From assembly GCA_902623975.1 (NCBI GenBank), contig CACNVR010000004.1, forward strand, positions 38,807 through 102,806: a DNA stretch of 64,000 bases, written 5' to 3'. Shown here piece by piece: positions 19,001-27,313 of this stretch; the stretch's first letter is position 1, and each line of letters opens with the position of its first letter. Under the pieces are notes generated by a model that was not told the origin of the DNA, searched no databases, and was given only the letters and a program-made list of their open reading frames with translations. Source of the DNA: an uncultured Pelagibacteraceae bacterium. Its GTDB lineage: Bacteria > Pseudomonadota > Alphaproteobacteria > Pelagibacterales > Pelagibacteraceae. The position numbers and the translations under genes are program-made.

Positions 19001-19491
19001 TTATTAAATTTTGATTTAAGTTTTTGGTATAAATCTTGAATTTCTTGCGATTTTCCTTTTTCAAAAAGTTTACCAAACAAACCAAAAATAGTGCCTGAAA
19101 ATATAGCAACACCGTTATTATTATTTAGTAATTCATCAAAAGTGATATGTGGGTCTAATAAATCATTATTATTTAGAAATGATTGCGTCGACCAATGAAT
19201 AATTCTCTTGTAACCTTCTTCATTAAGTGAAAATAAAGGTACAAGACCCAATGTATCTCCAAACTTGATATATATTTGAGTTCCAATTATAGGCTGTGTT
19301 CCAGCTTTTGAAATTTTTTCAGCAAACTCTAATGCACCACATAAATTTGATGTGTCGCATAAACCAAATGATCTTATTTTATTATTTTTTGAGTAATCTT
19401 TTAACTCATCGATTCTAACAGCACCCTCGCAAATAGAATATTGCGAATGTATTTTTAGATGATTAAAGCTTTGAATATTAGACTCAGACAT
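16078..19491 (-). CDS. dnaE: DNA polymerase III subunit alpha
   Basis: Catalytic subunit of the replicative polymerase. The 1137-residue protein has an N-terminal PHP domain (HLKIHSQYSICEGA, 11-24), the palm with GPGRGSGAGS (362-371) and the catalytic aspartates of PDFDIDF (Asp404, Asp406 by count), the YQEQVMQIA fingers region, helix-hairpin-helix segments, and a C-terminal OB domain. It overlaps lolD by 8 bp. It is followed by the rpsB leader gap. Confidence 0.97.
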   Translation of the reverse strand: MSESNIQSFNHLKIHSQYSICEGAVRIDELKDYSKNNKIRSFGLCDTSNLCGALEFAEKISKAGTQPIIGTQIYIKFGDTLGLVPLFSLNEEGYKRIIHWSTQSFLNNNDLLDPHITFDELLNNNNGVAIFSGTIFGLFGKLFEKGKSQEIQDLYQKLKSKFNNRFYLEIQRHNDLNEIAFEKFNLDQSLKLEIPIIATNEVFYLSKDMHEAHDALICIKNKTYINEKNRLRFSDQHYLKTDTEMSELFADIPEALENNYNFPFRCSFKPSFSKPILPNISSEKGGNAEDILKKEAFEGLKDKFRNIFKLNDETILSNENFLKYKDRLDHELNIIIEMKYASYFLIVSDYIKWAKQNEIPVGPGRGSGAGSLVAWCLSITDVDPIKFNLIFERFLNPDRISMPDFDIDFCEEKRDLVFKYLTEKYKNSVAHIITFGKLKARMVMRDVGRVLGMSYGFVDSISKMIPFDPSRPQNLTECIAGEPRLQKLIKEDSRVKKLADLSLKLEGLNRNVATHAAGVVIADKKLTETVPLYKDPTANLLLPSTQFDMYSAENAGLIKFDFLGLKTLTVINNTQKLVRKKNREFKIENINFEDQKVFDLLSSGKTVGLFQIESAGMREALVQMRPNHIEDIIALVALYRPGPMSNIPTYNDCKHGKQKPDYLHPLLEEILKPTYGVIIYQEQVMQIAQKLSGFTAGQADILRRAMGKKKRVELEKQKQNFIAGAVNNGISKEVAASIFLKIEPFAEYGFNKSHAAAYALISYQTAYLKTYYPKEFIAASMSMDISNQNKLSEFYEELKRLKIKVIRPDINECFADFRTDDETFYYALGGIKAVGFEAISNIVKERLTNGKFKSVNDFVARVNPKDINKLQLEGLVKAGAFDNINKNRQSMFVSIPNLITKSKNLFENKSLNQIDLFGDSVEQEKIISEIEDWKFEERLSKEFEAVGFFISDHPLNQFKEIFDDYRIIDYQKFVSNDEIKETNIAATLLKIQERKTSKGNSYAVLKLTDLTSVFELFIFSDLLDLNRDLLKEGNSFILTVIKSLSDEDNRFKRINVQKIASLKDLINSPINEVVFKLKSMKELDEISKTLPKNGYTTIKIKISDKNHNLNFQLENKREIDRKTINLLRNKEISAIIS

Positions 19492-20161
19492 TAATGGTTC
19501 TTATATTACCATTAACTATTTCCAATTGGCAATCTGCCTTATTTGCAAAAAATCTATTATGAGTTGCAAAAATTATTAATCTGTTTGAATTTAATTGAGT
19601 TTTTAAAATTTTAAAAACTTCTTTTGCTGCTTCAGTGTCTAAGCTTCCTGTTGGTTCGTCAGCTAAAATAATTTGTGGATCATTGACTACAGCCCTTGCG
19701 ATTGAAACTCTTTGCTTTTCACCTCCTGAAAGTTGAGATGGATAATGATCAGCTCTATTAATCAATCCAACTTTTTTTAATAAATTTTTTGATTTTTCTT
19801 TAGATATTATCTTATTATTTCCAGCTGCCAGACTTGCTAAGTAGATATTCTCTAAAGCAGTAAAATCAGGAAGTAAATTATCTTGCTGATAAATTATCCC
19901 AATTTTATTTGCTCTTAAAATATCATTTTTTTTTGAATCATTAAAATTTATTAATTTTTCATCAAAAAATATTGAGCCTGAGGAGGGTCTGTCTATTAAA
20001 GAGAGTAAGTTTAACAAAGTAGATTTACCAGATCCGGATGGACCCATTAAAGAGTAAATCTTTCCTTTTTTAAAATTGAAGGAAATTTTTTTTAAAACTT
20101 TAATATTTTTAACAGTATCAAAAGATTTATTCAAATTAGAGAGTTTTATTAAATTACTCAT
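19484..20161 (-). CDS. lolD: Lipoprotein-releasing ABC transporter ATPase LolD
   Basis: ATPase that powers extraction of outer-membrane lipoproteins from the inner membrane. The 225-residue protein has Walker A GPSGSGKST, signature LSGGEKQRVSIARA, Walker B ILADEPTGSLD and a switch His in FATHN. The MacB/LolD subfamily is indicated by the adjacent LolC/E-type permease, which it overlaps by 8 bp. Confidence 0.94.
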   Translation of the reverse strand: MSNLIKLSNLNKSFDTVKNIKVLKKISFNFKKGKIYSLMGPSGSGKSTLLNLLSLIDRPSSGSIFFDEKLINFNDSKKNDILRANKIGIIYQQDNLLPDFTALENIYLASLAAGNNKIISKEKSKNLLKKVGLINRADHYPSQLSGGEKQRVSIARAVVNDPQIILADEPTGSLDTEAAKEVFKILKTQLNSNRLIIFATHNRFFANKADCQLEIVNGNIRTINV

Positions 20162-21383
20162 ACTTTAGTGCCTTTATTGGATCTAATTTTGCTGCTTTTA
20201 AAGCAGGAAATATTGAGACAATGACTGTGATTAAAATTGAACATATTGAAATAATAGTTATTGAAACTGGATCAATTTCAGATGGCATTGTGCTTAAGAA
20301 GTATATTTCTTCTGGAAACAAAGTTATATCAAATATTTTGCTAAAAAATTGTCTTAAATTTTCAACATACATAGAAAAAGTAATACCTAAGATAATTCCA
20401 AATATTGTGGCTGATGTACCTATTATAACTCCTATTAAGAAAAAAATTTTGACAATTGATTTATTCAAAACTCCAATAGATTTTAAAATTGCAATTTCAC
20501 GTGTCTTATTTTTAACTAAAATTGTCAAACCTGAAATTATATTAAATGCAGCAACAATAATTATTAACGATAGTATAATAAACATAACATTTCTTTCTAC
20601 TTTAAGTGCTGAAAACAGTGATCTGTTCATATCAGCCCACGAATAAATAAATTCATTAGGAAAAATTTTTTGAATCATAACTTTTTGGTTTTCAATATTT
20701 TGTGGATTTTTTAGGTAAACTTCTAAATTTCTATTCTTGTTTTCTAAATCTAGAAATTTTTCAAGAGTCTCTAAATTTATAAATGCAACATTATTGTCAA
20801 AATCAACTAAACCACTTTCAAAAAAAGACTTAATAATAAAAGTTTTTTGCTTTGGTAAACTTCCAATAATTGTTTGTACGCCAGAAGTGGATATTATGGT
20901 TATTTTATCTCCAATTTTGACATCTAAAATAAAACTCAATTCTTTACCAATTGATATATGGTTGTGCGTCATATTATTTCTGTCTCCAATGAAATTTTTA
21001 TTTTTTATTATTTCAAGTTTTGGAAAATCTTGACTAGTATAGCCTCTTAAAATTATCCCTTTTGAAGAATTATCATTCATTATAATTGCTTCACCAGAAT
21101 TACTTAGGATTAAATTTTTACTAATTGAATTAAGTTTTTGATCTATATCCTTGATATTAATTTTATTTTCATAAGGTTTGATAGTTATATGTGCATTAAA
21201 TCCAACAATTTTATTGATTAATTCTGTTCTGAAACCATTCATAACAGACATTACAATTATCAGCACAGCTACCCCTAAACCAATTCCAATAAATGAAAAA
21301 ACTGAAATAATATTTAAAAAGCCGTCTTTTTTTCTAGCTTTTAAGAATCTTAATGTAATTTCTTTTTCTAATTGAGAAATCAA
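20154..21383 (-). CDS. Lipoprotein-releasing ABC transporter permease (LolC/E type)
   Basis: FtsX-like permease partner of LolD. The 409-residue protein has one N-terminal membrane segment (about 25-48), a large periplasmic domain, and three C-terminal membrane segments, the MacB/FtsX topology. The N-terminal GFLNIISVFSFIGIGLGVA and the KTREIAILKSIG coupling motif are typical. Only one permease gene is present, so it probably works as a homodimer, as in organisms with a single hybrid LolC/E (LolF). Overlaps proS by 4 bp and lolD by 8 bp. Confidence 0.92.
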   Translation of the reverse strand: MISQLEKEITLRFLKARKKDGFLNIISVFSFIGIGLGVAVLIIVMSVMNGFRTELINKIVGFNAHITIKPYENKINIKDIDQKLNSISKNLILSNSGEAIIMNDNSSKGIILRGYTSQDFPKLEIIKNKNFIGDRNNMTHNHISIGKELSFILDVKIGDKITIISTSGVQTIIGSLPKQKTFIIKSFFESGLVDFDNNVAFINLETLEKFLDLENKNRNLEVYLKNPQNIENQKVMIQKIFPNEFIYSWADMNRSLFSALKVERNVMFIILSLIIIVAAFNIISGLTILVKNKTREIAILKSIGVLNKSIVKIFFLIGVIIGTSATIFGIILGITFSMYVENLRQFFSKIFDITLFPEEIYFLSTMPSEIDPVSITIISICSILITVIVSIFPALKAAKLDPIKALKYE

Positions 21384-22714
21384 TTTTTTTCTTTTTGTTC
21401 AGTTATGATTTTAATAATATCTCTTAATTGAAGCTTTTGAGACTCCTTACCAGTTTCTTTAAATTCTAATAAATTATCTTCTGCTTGTTTACCAATAATT
21501 ATTTGATAAGGGGCACCTATTAAGTTCATTTTTTTGATTTTTGATGAAAAATTTTCATCTGTATCATCTATTATTGCCTCAATATTATTTTTTTTCAGTT
21601 CTGAATAGATATTGTTAGCTTTAACTAATGCAGTGTTATCGTTTTTATTTACCATAGGAATAATAGATAGATCATAAGGAGCAATAGAAATTGGCCATTT
21701 CATGATTTCATTTTTTTCATCGTATTTTGCTTCAATTATAGCTCCCACTAATCTTGATACACCTATCCCGTAAGAACCCATTTTGACAAAATCTTTTTTT
21801 CCACCTGGTAAATCAACAGATGCATTCATAGCTTTTGAATATTTGTCTCCAAAATAAAAAATATGCCCGACCTCAATACCCTTGGTAATTAGTCTATTTT
21901 CTTTAGAAACTTCTTTTTCAAACTCATGTTTGTTAAACTTTTCATCAGTCACTGAATAATATTTTTCAAAATTTTTTCTCATACTTTCTAAAGATTTTTT
22001 TTCTAATTCAATATTTTCAGTATTCACATCAAATATTCTTTTATCAGCGAAAATCTTACTTTCTCCAGTTTCAGCTAAAATTATAAATTCATGAGAAAGA
22101 TTTCCACCAATAGGTCCTGTGTCAGCTGCCATAGGTATTGCTGTTAAATCTAATCTTTTAAAAGTTTTTAAGTAAGATATAAAAAATTTATTGTATGAAA
22201 ATAAAGCTTCGTCATCAGATACATCAAAAGAGTATGCATCTTTCATGTAAAATTCTCTACAACGCATTATTCCAAATCTAGGTCTAATCTCATCTCTAAA
22301 TTTCCATTGAATATGATATAAAAGCTGCGGTAAAGATTTATAAGATTTGATTGATGATCTAAATATGTCTGTAACAAGTTCTTCATTTGTAGGTCCATAA
22401 AGCATTTCTCGATTTTGACGATCTTGTATTCTTAGCATCTCTTCTCCATAATCTTCATATCTTCCACTTTCTTTCCAAATTTCACTCGATTGAATTGTTG
22501 GCATTAGTATTTCCTGAACACCAATTTTATTTTGTTCCTCTCTCACAATTTTTTCAATTTTTTTCATAACCTTAAATCCCAAAGGTAACCATGAATAAAT
22601 TCCAGCTGATGATTGTTTAATCATTCCAACTCTCAACATTAGTTGATGAGATTTAATTTTGGCTTCAGAGGGATTGTTCTTCAAAATAGGGATGAAAGAT
22701 TTTGAAATATACAT
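21380..22714 (-). CDS. proS: Proline--tRNA ligase, short alphaproteobacterial type
   Basis: Class II synthetase charging tRNA-Pro. At 444 residues it lacks the roughly 180-residue editing insertion found in long forms such as the 572-residue E. coli enzyme. It shows motif 2 (WKFRDEIRPRFGIMRCREFYMKD, in part), motif 3 (GIGVSRLVGAIIE) and an anticodon-binding C-terminal domain. Without the insertion, mischarged Ala-tRNA-Pro would need trans-editing by a separate protein not seen here. Confidence 0.96.
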   Translation of the reverse strand: MYISKSFIPILKNNPSEAKIKSHQLMLRVGMIKQSSAGIYSWLPLGFKVMKKIEKIVREEQNKIGVQEILMPTIQSSEIWKESGRYEDYGEEMLRIQDRQNREMLYGPTNEELVTDIFRSSIKSYKSLPQLLYHIQWKFRDEIRPRFGIMRCREFYMKDAYSFDVSDDEALFSYNKFFISYLKTFKRLDLTAIPMAADTGPIGGNLSHEFIILAETGESKIFADKRIFDVNTENIELEKKSLESMRKNFEKYYSVTDEKFNKHEFEKEVSKENRLITKGIEVGHIFYFGDKYSKAMNASVDLPGGKKDFVKMGSYGIGVSRLVGAIIEAKYDEKNEIMKWPISIAPYDLSIIPMVNKNDNTALVKANNIYSELKKNNIEAIIDDTDENFSSKIKKMNLIGAPYQIIIGKQAEDNLLEFKETGKESQKLQLRDIIKIITEQKEKN

Positions 22715-22715
22715 A

Positions 22716-22961
22716 TTAATTGATTATATTTCTTAAGTTCAAATATTCAAACTTCATTAACAAATATATGATAATAAATAGAATAGTTGTTATCCCTGTG
22801 CAATAAATAAATTTCTTTAACATTTTCGGATTTTCTGGAGAACCAGGATCCTCGCCCTCTATTTTAATGGTCTTTTTTCTCTCTACATCAATTGGCAAAA
22901 TTGCAAAAAAGATAATCCACCAAATAATGATGTAAATAATTGCTAATCCTGTAATGCTCAT
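22716..22961 (-). CDS. DUF1467-family small membrane protein
   Basis: An 81-residue protein with two predicted membrane segments (about 4-25 and 52-70) separated by a charged loop with VERKKTIKIEGEDPGSPENP. The length, the GSPENP-like loop and the place between rnj and proS match DUF1467, a widespread alphaproteobacterial family of unknown function. It is packed between proS (1-bp gap) and rnj (1-bp overlap), so it is almost certainly translated with them. Confidence 0.8.
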   Translation of the reverse strand: MSITGLAIIYIIIWWIIFFAILPIDVERKKTIKIEGEDPGSPENPKMLKKFIYCTGITTILFIIIYLLMKFEYLNLRNIIN

Positions 22962-24619
22962 TAAATTTTTACTAGATTAATATTCGTAAATGGTTTCTTT
23001 CCAGTTTTTTCTTTAGTAAATCTTCTTGAAGCAATCTTTAATGAATCAATCAGATTGTGTTCTTGGCTTTTGTTGCCAAGTTTAAAAGTTCTAGTTGTTT
23101 TTTCTATTTCCTCTTCTAGTCCATAAATAAACTCATCAGTTTCATGAACAGGCAAACCTCTAAAAGTTATTATCGGATTGTTATGAATATTTCCTTTAGG
23201 TGTAATCAAAATTGTAATTTCTAAATAACCATTAGTGCTTAAATTTCTTCTATCTTTTATTGATTGAGAATTCTCCTCTACACTTATATTTCCATCAAGA
23301 TATAATCTGCCATTAGGTGCTTTGTCATAAACTTCGGGATGATCCCCTGGTGCTAATTTTACAATATCACCATTTTCTACTTGTACAGGATATGGTACCT
23401 GCATTTCTTTTGCAAAATTTATATGTTCTATCATGTGCCTGTGCTCACCATGTACTGGAATAACACATTTTGGTTTGACCCAATTATACATATCTTTTAA
23501 ATCTTCTCTATTTGGGTGCCCAGAAACATGAATAAATTCACTTTCCTCTGAAATAACTTCTATTCCATCTTTTACTAACTGGTTGTGGAGTTTATAAAGT
23601 TTCTTTTCATTTCCAGGTATAATTTTTGAAGAAAATATAACTGCATCATCTTTTTCAATAAATACATCGGGATGAGTATAATTAGAAATTCTCATCATAG
23701 CCCCCATAGGTTCACCTTGACTTCCAGTGCAAAGATAAACTATTTTTTCTCTAGAAATATTCTTTGCTTCTCTTGGATCTATAGGATCAATTGTATCTTG
23801 TAGGTATCCACATTGCCTTGCTGCTTTATATATTCTGTGCATCGACCTACCAACTAAAGAAATTTGTCTTCCTGTTTTTTCTGCACAATAGAAGGCTGAC
23901 TCCATTCTTGCTACATTTGATGCAAATGATGTAATTATTACTCTTTTTTTTAGTCTACTCATAATATTGAGCATATTTTTTCTTACATCTAGTTCAGAAC
24001 CTGATCTGCCAGCACTAAAAACATTAGTAGAATCACAGATCATTGCTAATACACCTTGATCACCAATTTCTTTTAATCTTTTTGAATTAATTTCATCACC
24101 AATTAGAGGGTTAGGATCAACTTTCCAATCCCCTGTATGTAATACGACACCAGCCGGTGTTTGAATTTTAAGTCCATTCGGTTCTAAAATAGAATGTGTT
24201 AATGTAATATATTCAATTTCAAAAGGATCTAATTTTACTTTTCCATTCAATTCTACAATTTGTAAGTCTTTAGTGATATCTATATGTTTCTCTTTAAATT
24301 TTTCTTTAATTAATACTGCTGTGAAAGGTGTAGCATAAATCTTGCAACCTAATTTTGGCCAAAGATGAGCTACAGCTCCTATGTGATCTTCATGAGCGTG
24401 TGTTAGTATTATTCCAAGTAAATTTTCTTTTCTTTCTTGTATGAATCCTGGATCTGGATAAATTAAATCAATACCTGGAATAGTATCATCAGCAAAGGTT
24501 ACACCGATATCTACCATAATCCATTTATGATCACCTGGCTGTCCATAACCAAATAAGTTCATATTCATGCCAATTTCGCCAGATCCACCCAATGGGCAAA
24601 ATAAAAATTCATCTTTCAT
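22961..24619 (-). CDS. rnj: Ribonuclease J
   Basis: Metallo-beta-lactamase-fold RNase with endo- and 5' exonuclease activity in RNA decay and maturation. The 552-residue protein has the zinc motif HAHEDH (74-79), the beta-CASP segment with SFASNVARMES and GSQGEPMGAM, and VSGHPNREDL plus CVIPVHGEHRHM. It forms a compact run with DUF1467, proS and coaX. Alphaproteobacteria commonly carry RNase J alongside RNase E. Confidence 0.94.
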   Translation of the reverse strand: MKDEFLFCPLGGSGEIGMNMNLFGYGQPGDHKWIMVDIGVTFADDTIPGIDLIYPDPGFIQERKENLLGIILTHAHEDHIGAVAHLWPKLGCKIYATPFTAVLIKEKFKEKHIDITKDLQIVELNGKVKLDPFEIEYITLTHSILEPNGLKIQTPAGVVLHTGDWKVDPNPLIGDEINSKRLKEIGDQGVLAMICDSTNVFSAGRSGSELDVRKNMLNIMSRLKKRVIITSFASNVARMESAFYCAEKTGRQISLVGRSMHRIYKAARQCGYLQDTIDPIDPREAKNISREKIVYLCTGSQGEPMGAMMRISNYTHPDVFIEKDDAVIFSSKIIPGNEKKLYKLHNQLVKDGIEVISEESEFIHVSGHPNREDLKDMYNWVKPKCVIPVHGEHRHMIEHINFAKEMQVPYPVQVENGDIVKLAPGDHPEVYDKAPNGRLYLDGNISVEENSQSIKDRRNLSTNGYLEITILITPKGNIHNNPIITFRGLPVHETDEFIYGLEEEIEKTTRTFKLGNKSQEHNLIDSLKIASRRFTKEKTGKKPFTNINLVKI

Positions 24620-24620
24620 A

Positions 24621-25358
24621 TCATTTTATAAGTTTTGAAGCTTTAATAAGGCCATTAATTGTAATATCAAAATCTTGTTTTACTTTTGTTTTAACCGAGT
24701 TTTTAAATAATTTTGAAAAACCCCCAGTAATAATTACTGTAAAAGGTTTTTTTATTTCTTTCTTAATTAAATTTATAATATTGTCAATTAATCCAGCATA
24801 CCCCCAAAAAAAACCAGATCTAACAGCTGACTTAGTATCTTTTCCAATTACTTTTGACATTTTTTTTAAATTAATTTTTGGTATTAAGGATGCTTTATCA
24901 GAAAGTGTATTTAATGAAAGATTGATTCCAGGAGAAATAATGCCACCTTTATAATTTTTTCCTATTAAAACATCAAAAGTAGTAGCTGTGCCAAAGTCAA
25001 GAATAATAAAATTTTTATTTTTTGCAGAAACACAGATTGCATTAGCTAATCTATCAGAACCAACCTGTTTATAATTTACATCTATTTTTAAAACAGATCG
25101 TAAATTTAATTCTTTTAATTCAAAACATTTAATTTGTGTTTTTTTTTTAAAAAAACTTTTTACTTCTTTAAAAGTAGATGGAACAACACTACAAAATAAT
25201 ATTTTTTTTAATTTAGTAAAATCAAATTTTTTAAAATGTTTATTTAAAAACTGTATTTTTTTTTCCTTAGAGGGAACTAAGATTCTTTTTACAATCTTAT
25301 TATTTTTTACTAGGCAAATTTTTGTTTCAGTATTTCCTATATCTCCCAATATGATCAT
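24621..25358 (-). CDS. coaX: Type III pantothenate kinase
   Basis: First step of coenzyme A synthesis from pantothenate. The 245-residue ASKHA-fold protein has the P-loop-like GDIGNTETK at 5-13, GSDRLANAI, the DFGTATTFDVL motif and GGIISPGINLSLNTL, all family markers. It lies 1 bp before birA. CoaX and BirA are often adjacent or fused because of a historical mix-up of both as 'Baf/BirA' loci. A 10-base T run inside this gene is in frame, unlike those in lpxI. Confidence 0.95.
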   Translation of the reverse strand: MIILGDIGNTETKICLVKNNKIVKRILVPSKEKKIQFLNKHFKKFDFTKLKKILFCSVVPSTFKEVKSFFKKKTQIKCFELKELNLRSVLKIDVNYKQVGSDRLANAICVSAKNKNFIILDFGTATTFDVLIGKNYKGGIISPGINLSLNTLSDKASLIPKINLKKMSKVIGKDTKSAVRSGFFWGYAGLIDNIINLIKKEIKKPFTVIITGGFSKLFKNSVKTKVKQDFDITINGLIKASKLIK

Positions 25359-25895
25359 TTAGCTGATTTTATAATACTTTGATAAAAATTTCTCAAAAGT
25401 TATTTTTAATTCTTTCACAAATTTTTTCTTGTTTATCTTTTGATTTGTAATTTCTAGTAAATTTGTAGTTGGATAATTAGGTAAATTGGGACTTTTAATC
25501 AAATTAAATCCAATTCCAACAATTAAATATTGCTTTTTAGAATTGTCAATTTTTTCCTGTAAGATACCACAAATTTTTTTTTTATTAATTAATAAATCAT
25601 TTGGTAATTTAAAAGTAATTTTTTTTTTATAATATTTAGAAACTACATCTTTAACCAAAAGACAGTTTTTTTTTGTTAATAAACTTAGAGATAAATTAAT
25701 ATTTTCTAATTTGTAGAAAAAAGACAAAAATATATTTCCTTTATATGATATCCACTTCCTGCCATATTGGCCCTTTCCTTTGGATTGGGTTTCTGAAACA
25801 ATTAAACCAAATTCATTTTTTGAAGACTTGATTAATCTAATTGCGATTTGATTAGTACTTTTTACTTTTTTAAAATTAAATTGCTTTAGCTTCAT
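25359..25895 (-). CDS. birA: Biotin--[acetyl-CoA-carboxylase] ligase, minimal
   Basis: Attaches biotin to BCCP of acetyl-CoA carboxylase. At 178 residues it has only the catalytic core: STNQIAIRLI near the N-terminus, the biotinyl-AMP loop SKGKGQYGRKWIS (canonical GRGRxGRxW with Lys substitutions), FKLPNDLLINKKKICGIL and GIGFNL. There is no N-terminal winged helix, so it is not a repressor, and the usual C-terminal SH3-like domain is missing or very reduced. It overlaps nuoN by 4 bp. Confidence 0.92.
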   Translation of the reverse strand: MKLKQFNFKKVKSTNQIAIRLIKSSKNEFGLIVSETQSKGKGQYGRKWISYKGNIFLSFFYKLENINLSLSLLTKKNCLLVKDVVSKYYKKKITFKLPNDLLINKKKICGILQEKIDNSKKQYLIVGIGFNLIKSPNLPNYPTTNLLEITNQKINKKKFVKELKITFEKFLSKYYKIS

Positions 25896-27313
25896 TGAAT
25901 TATATTAATTTTTGAAACTACTTCAATGAGCTGACTCGGGAATATAAAGTATATCAAAATTAACAATGTAGAAGCTGTGAGAGAGAATTTTAACCAAATA
26001 CTATGATTTGTGTCATATTTTTCTTTTTCCTCATCAAAGTACATTATTTTTATTAATCTTAAGTAATAAAATGCTGCAATCACAGTTGATAATAAACCAA
26101 CCACAGCTAAAAAATACATTGATTGTTCTATAACAGTTTTAAAAACATAAAATTTAGCAAAAAAACCAGCAAGAGGAGGAATTCCTGCTAAAGAAAAAAG
26201 AATAATCAATAAAGATAAAGACAACATTGGATGATTTTTTGATAATCCAGATAAATCATCAATATTTTCGTAGTATTCATTGTTTCGTTTCATCATTAAT
26301 AAACACGAAAAAAGTCCAAGATTCATTAGTACATAAATAGTTATATAAATTACTGAGCTTTGTATTCCATCATTAGTTCCAGTTGCTAATCCTGCCAAAG
26401 CATAACCAACATGACCTATTGAGCTATATGCTACTAATCTTTTTAAATTAGTTTGTCCTATCGCTGCAACAGCTCCAAAAAGCATTGAGGCAATTGATAA
26501 AAAAATTAAAATCATTTGCCACTGTTCAATTAAATTTGAAAATGGAACATATAAAAATCTTATAAAAACAGATAATGCTGCTATTTTAGGAACCATAGTA
26601 AAAAATAATGTTACTGAAGTTGGCGACCCTTCATACACATCAGGAGCCCACATATGAAATGGAACAGCAGAAATTTTAAATGCTAAGCCCACTAATATAA
26701 AGACAATACCAAATGTTAAAGCATATTCATTTGAATTTAATTGAGTAGCAATTACATCAAAATTAGTTGATCCCGTAAAACCATATGTCAATGAACATCC
26801 ATATAATAATAAACCTGAGGATAAAGCGCTTAAAACAAAGTATTTCAATCCTGCTTCTGAAGATTTAATATCATCTCTGTTGAAAGTTGCCAAAACATAT
26901 AAAGCTAAGGACTGCAGCTCTAACCCCATATAAAATACAATTAAATCATTAGAACTTATCATTATCATCATACCCAATACTGAGCTTAGGATTAGAATAG
27001 GATATTCAATCTTAAAAATCTTAAAAGTTTTAAGATAAGTTGAGGAAATTACTAAAACTAAGAAAGCAGCTAATAAAGTTATTATTTTCATAAACGATGA
27101 TAAATAATCAATTATCACACTTTCATTAAATAGCTTTTCCTCACTAACACTTATTGTTTCATTAAACGTGATTACGGCTGTGATTAATAAAATGATTAAG
27201 GAGATATTTTGAATAAGTTTTGAACTATTTTTTTTAAATACTCCCAATATCAATAAAAACATTATAGATAATGACAAAAAAATTTCAGGAAATACTAAAT
27301 GTAGATTTTCCAT
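25892..27313 (-). CDS. nuoN: NADH-quinone oxidoreductase subunit N
   Basis: One of three antiporter-like proton-pumping subunits in the membrane arm of complex I. The 473-residue protein has about 14 hydrophobic segments and conserved charged sites, including Glu in YMGLELQSLALY, Lys in SGLKYFVLSALSSG and Lys in TNLKRLVAYSSIGHVGY. It is the last nuo gene, joined to nuoM by a 1-bp overlap and to birA by 4 bp. Confidence 0.97.
   Translation of the reverse strand: MENLHLVFPEIFLSLSIMFLLILGVFKKNSSKLIQNISLIILLITAVITFNETISVSEEKLFNESVIIDYLSSFMKIITLLAAFLVLVISSTYLKTFKIFKIEYPILILSSVLGMMIMISSNDLIVFYMGLELQSLALYVLATFNRDDIKSSEAGLKYFVLSALSSGLLLYGCSLTYGFTGSTNFDVIATQLNSNEYALTFGIVFILVGLAFKISAVPFHMWAPDVYEGSPTSVTLFFTMVPKIAALSVFIRFLYVPFSNLIEQWQMILIFLSIASMLFGAVAAIGQTNLKRLVAYSSIGHVGYALAGLATGTNDGIQSSVIYITIYVLMNLGLFSCLLMMKRNNEYYENIDDLSGLSKNHPMLSLSLLIILFSLAGIPPLAGFFAKFYVFKTVIEQSMYFLAVVGLLSTVIAAFYYLRLIKIMYFDEEKEKYDTNHSIWLKFSLTASTLLILIYFIFPSQLIEVVSKINIIQ

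Noticed and set aside
20221..20646. Plus-strand 141-residue frame opposite lolC/E
   Set aside because: Antisense shadow of a conserved permease gene in AT-rich DNA.
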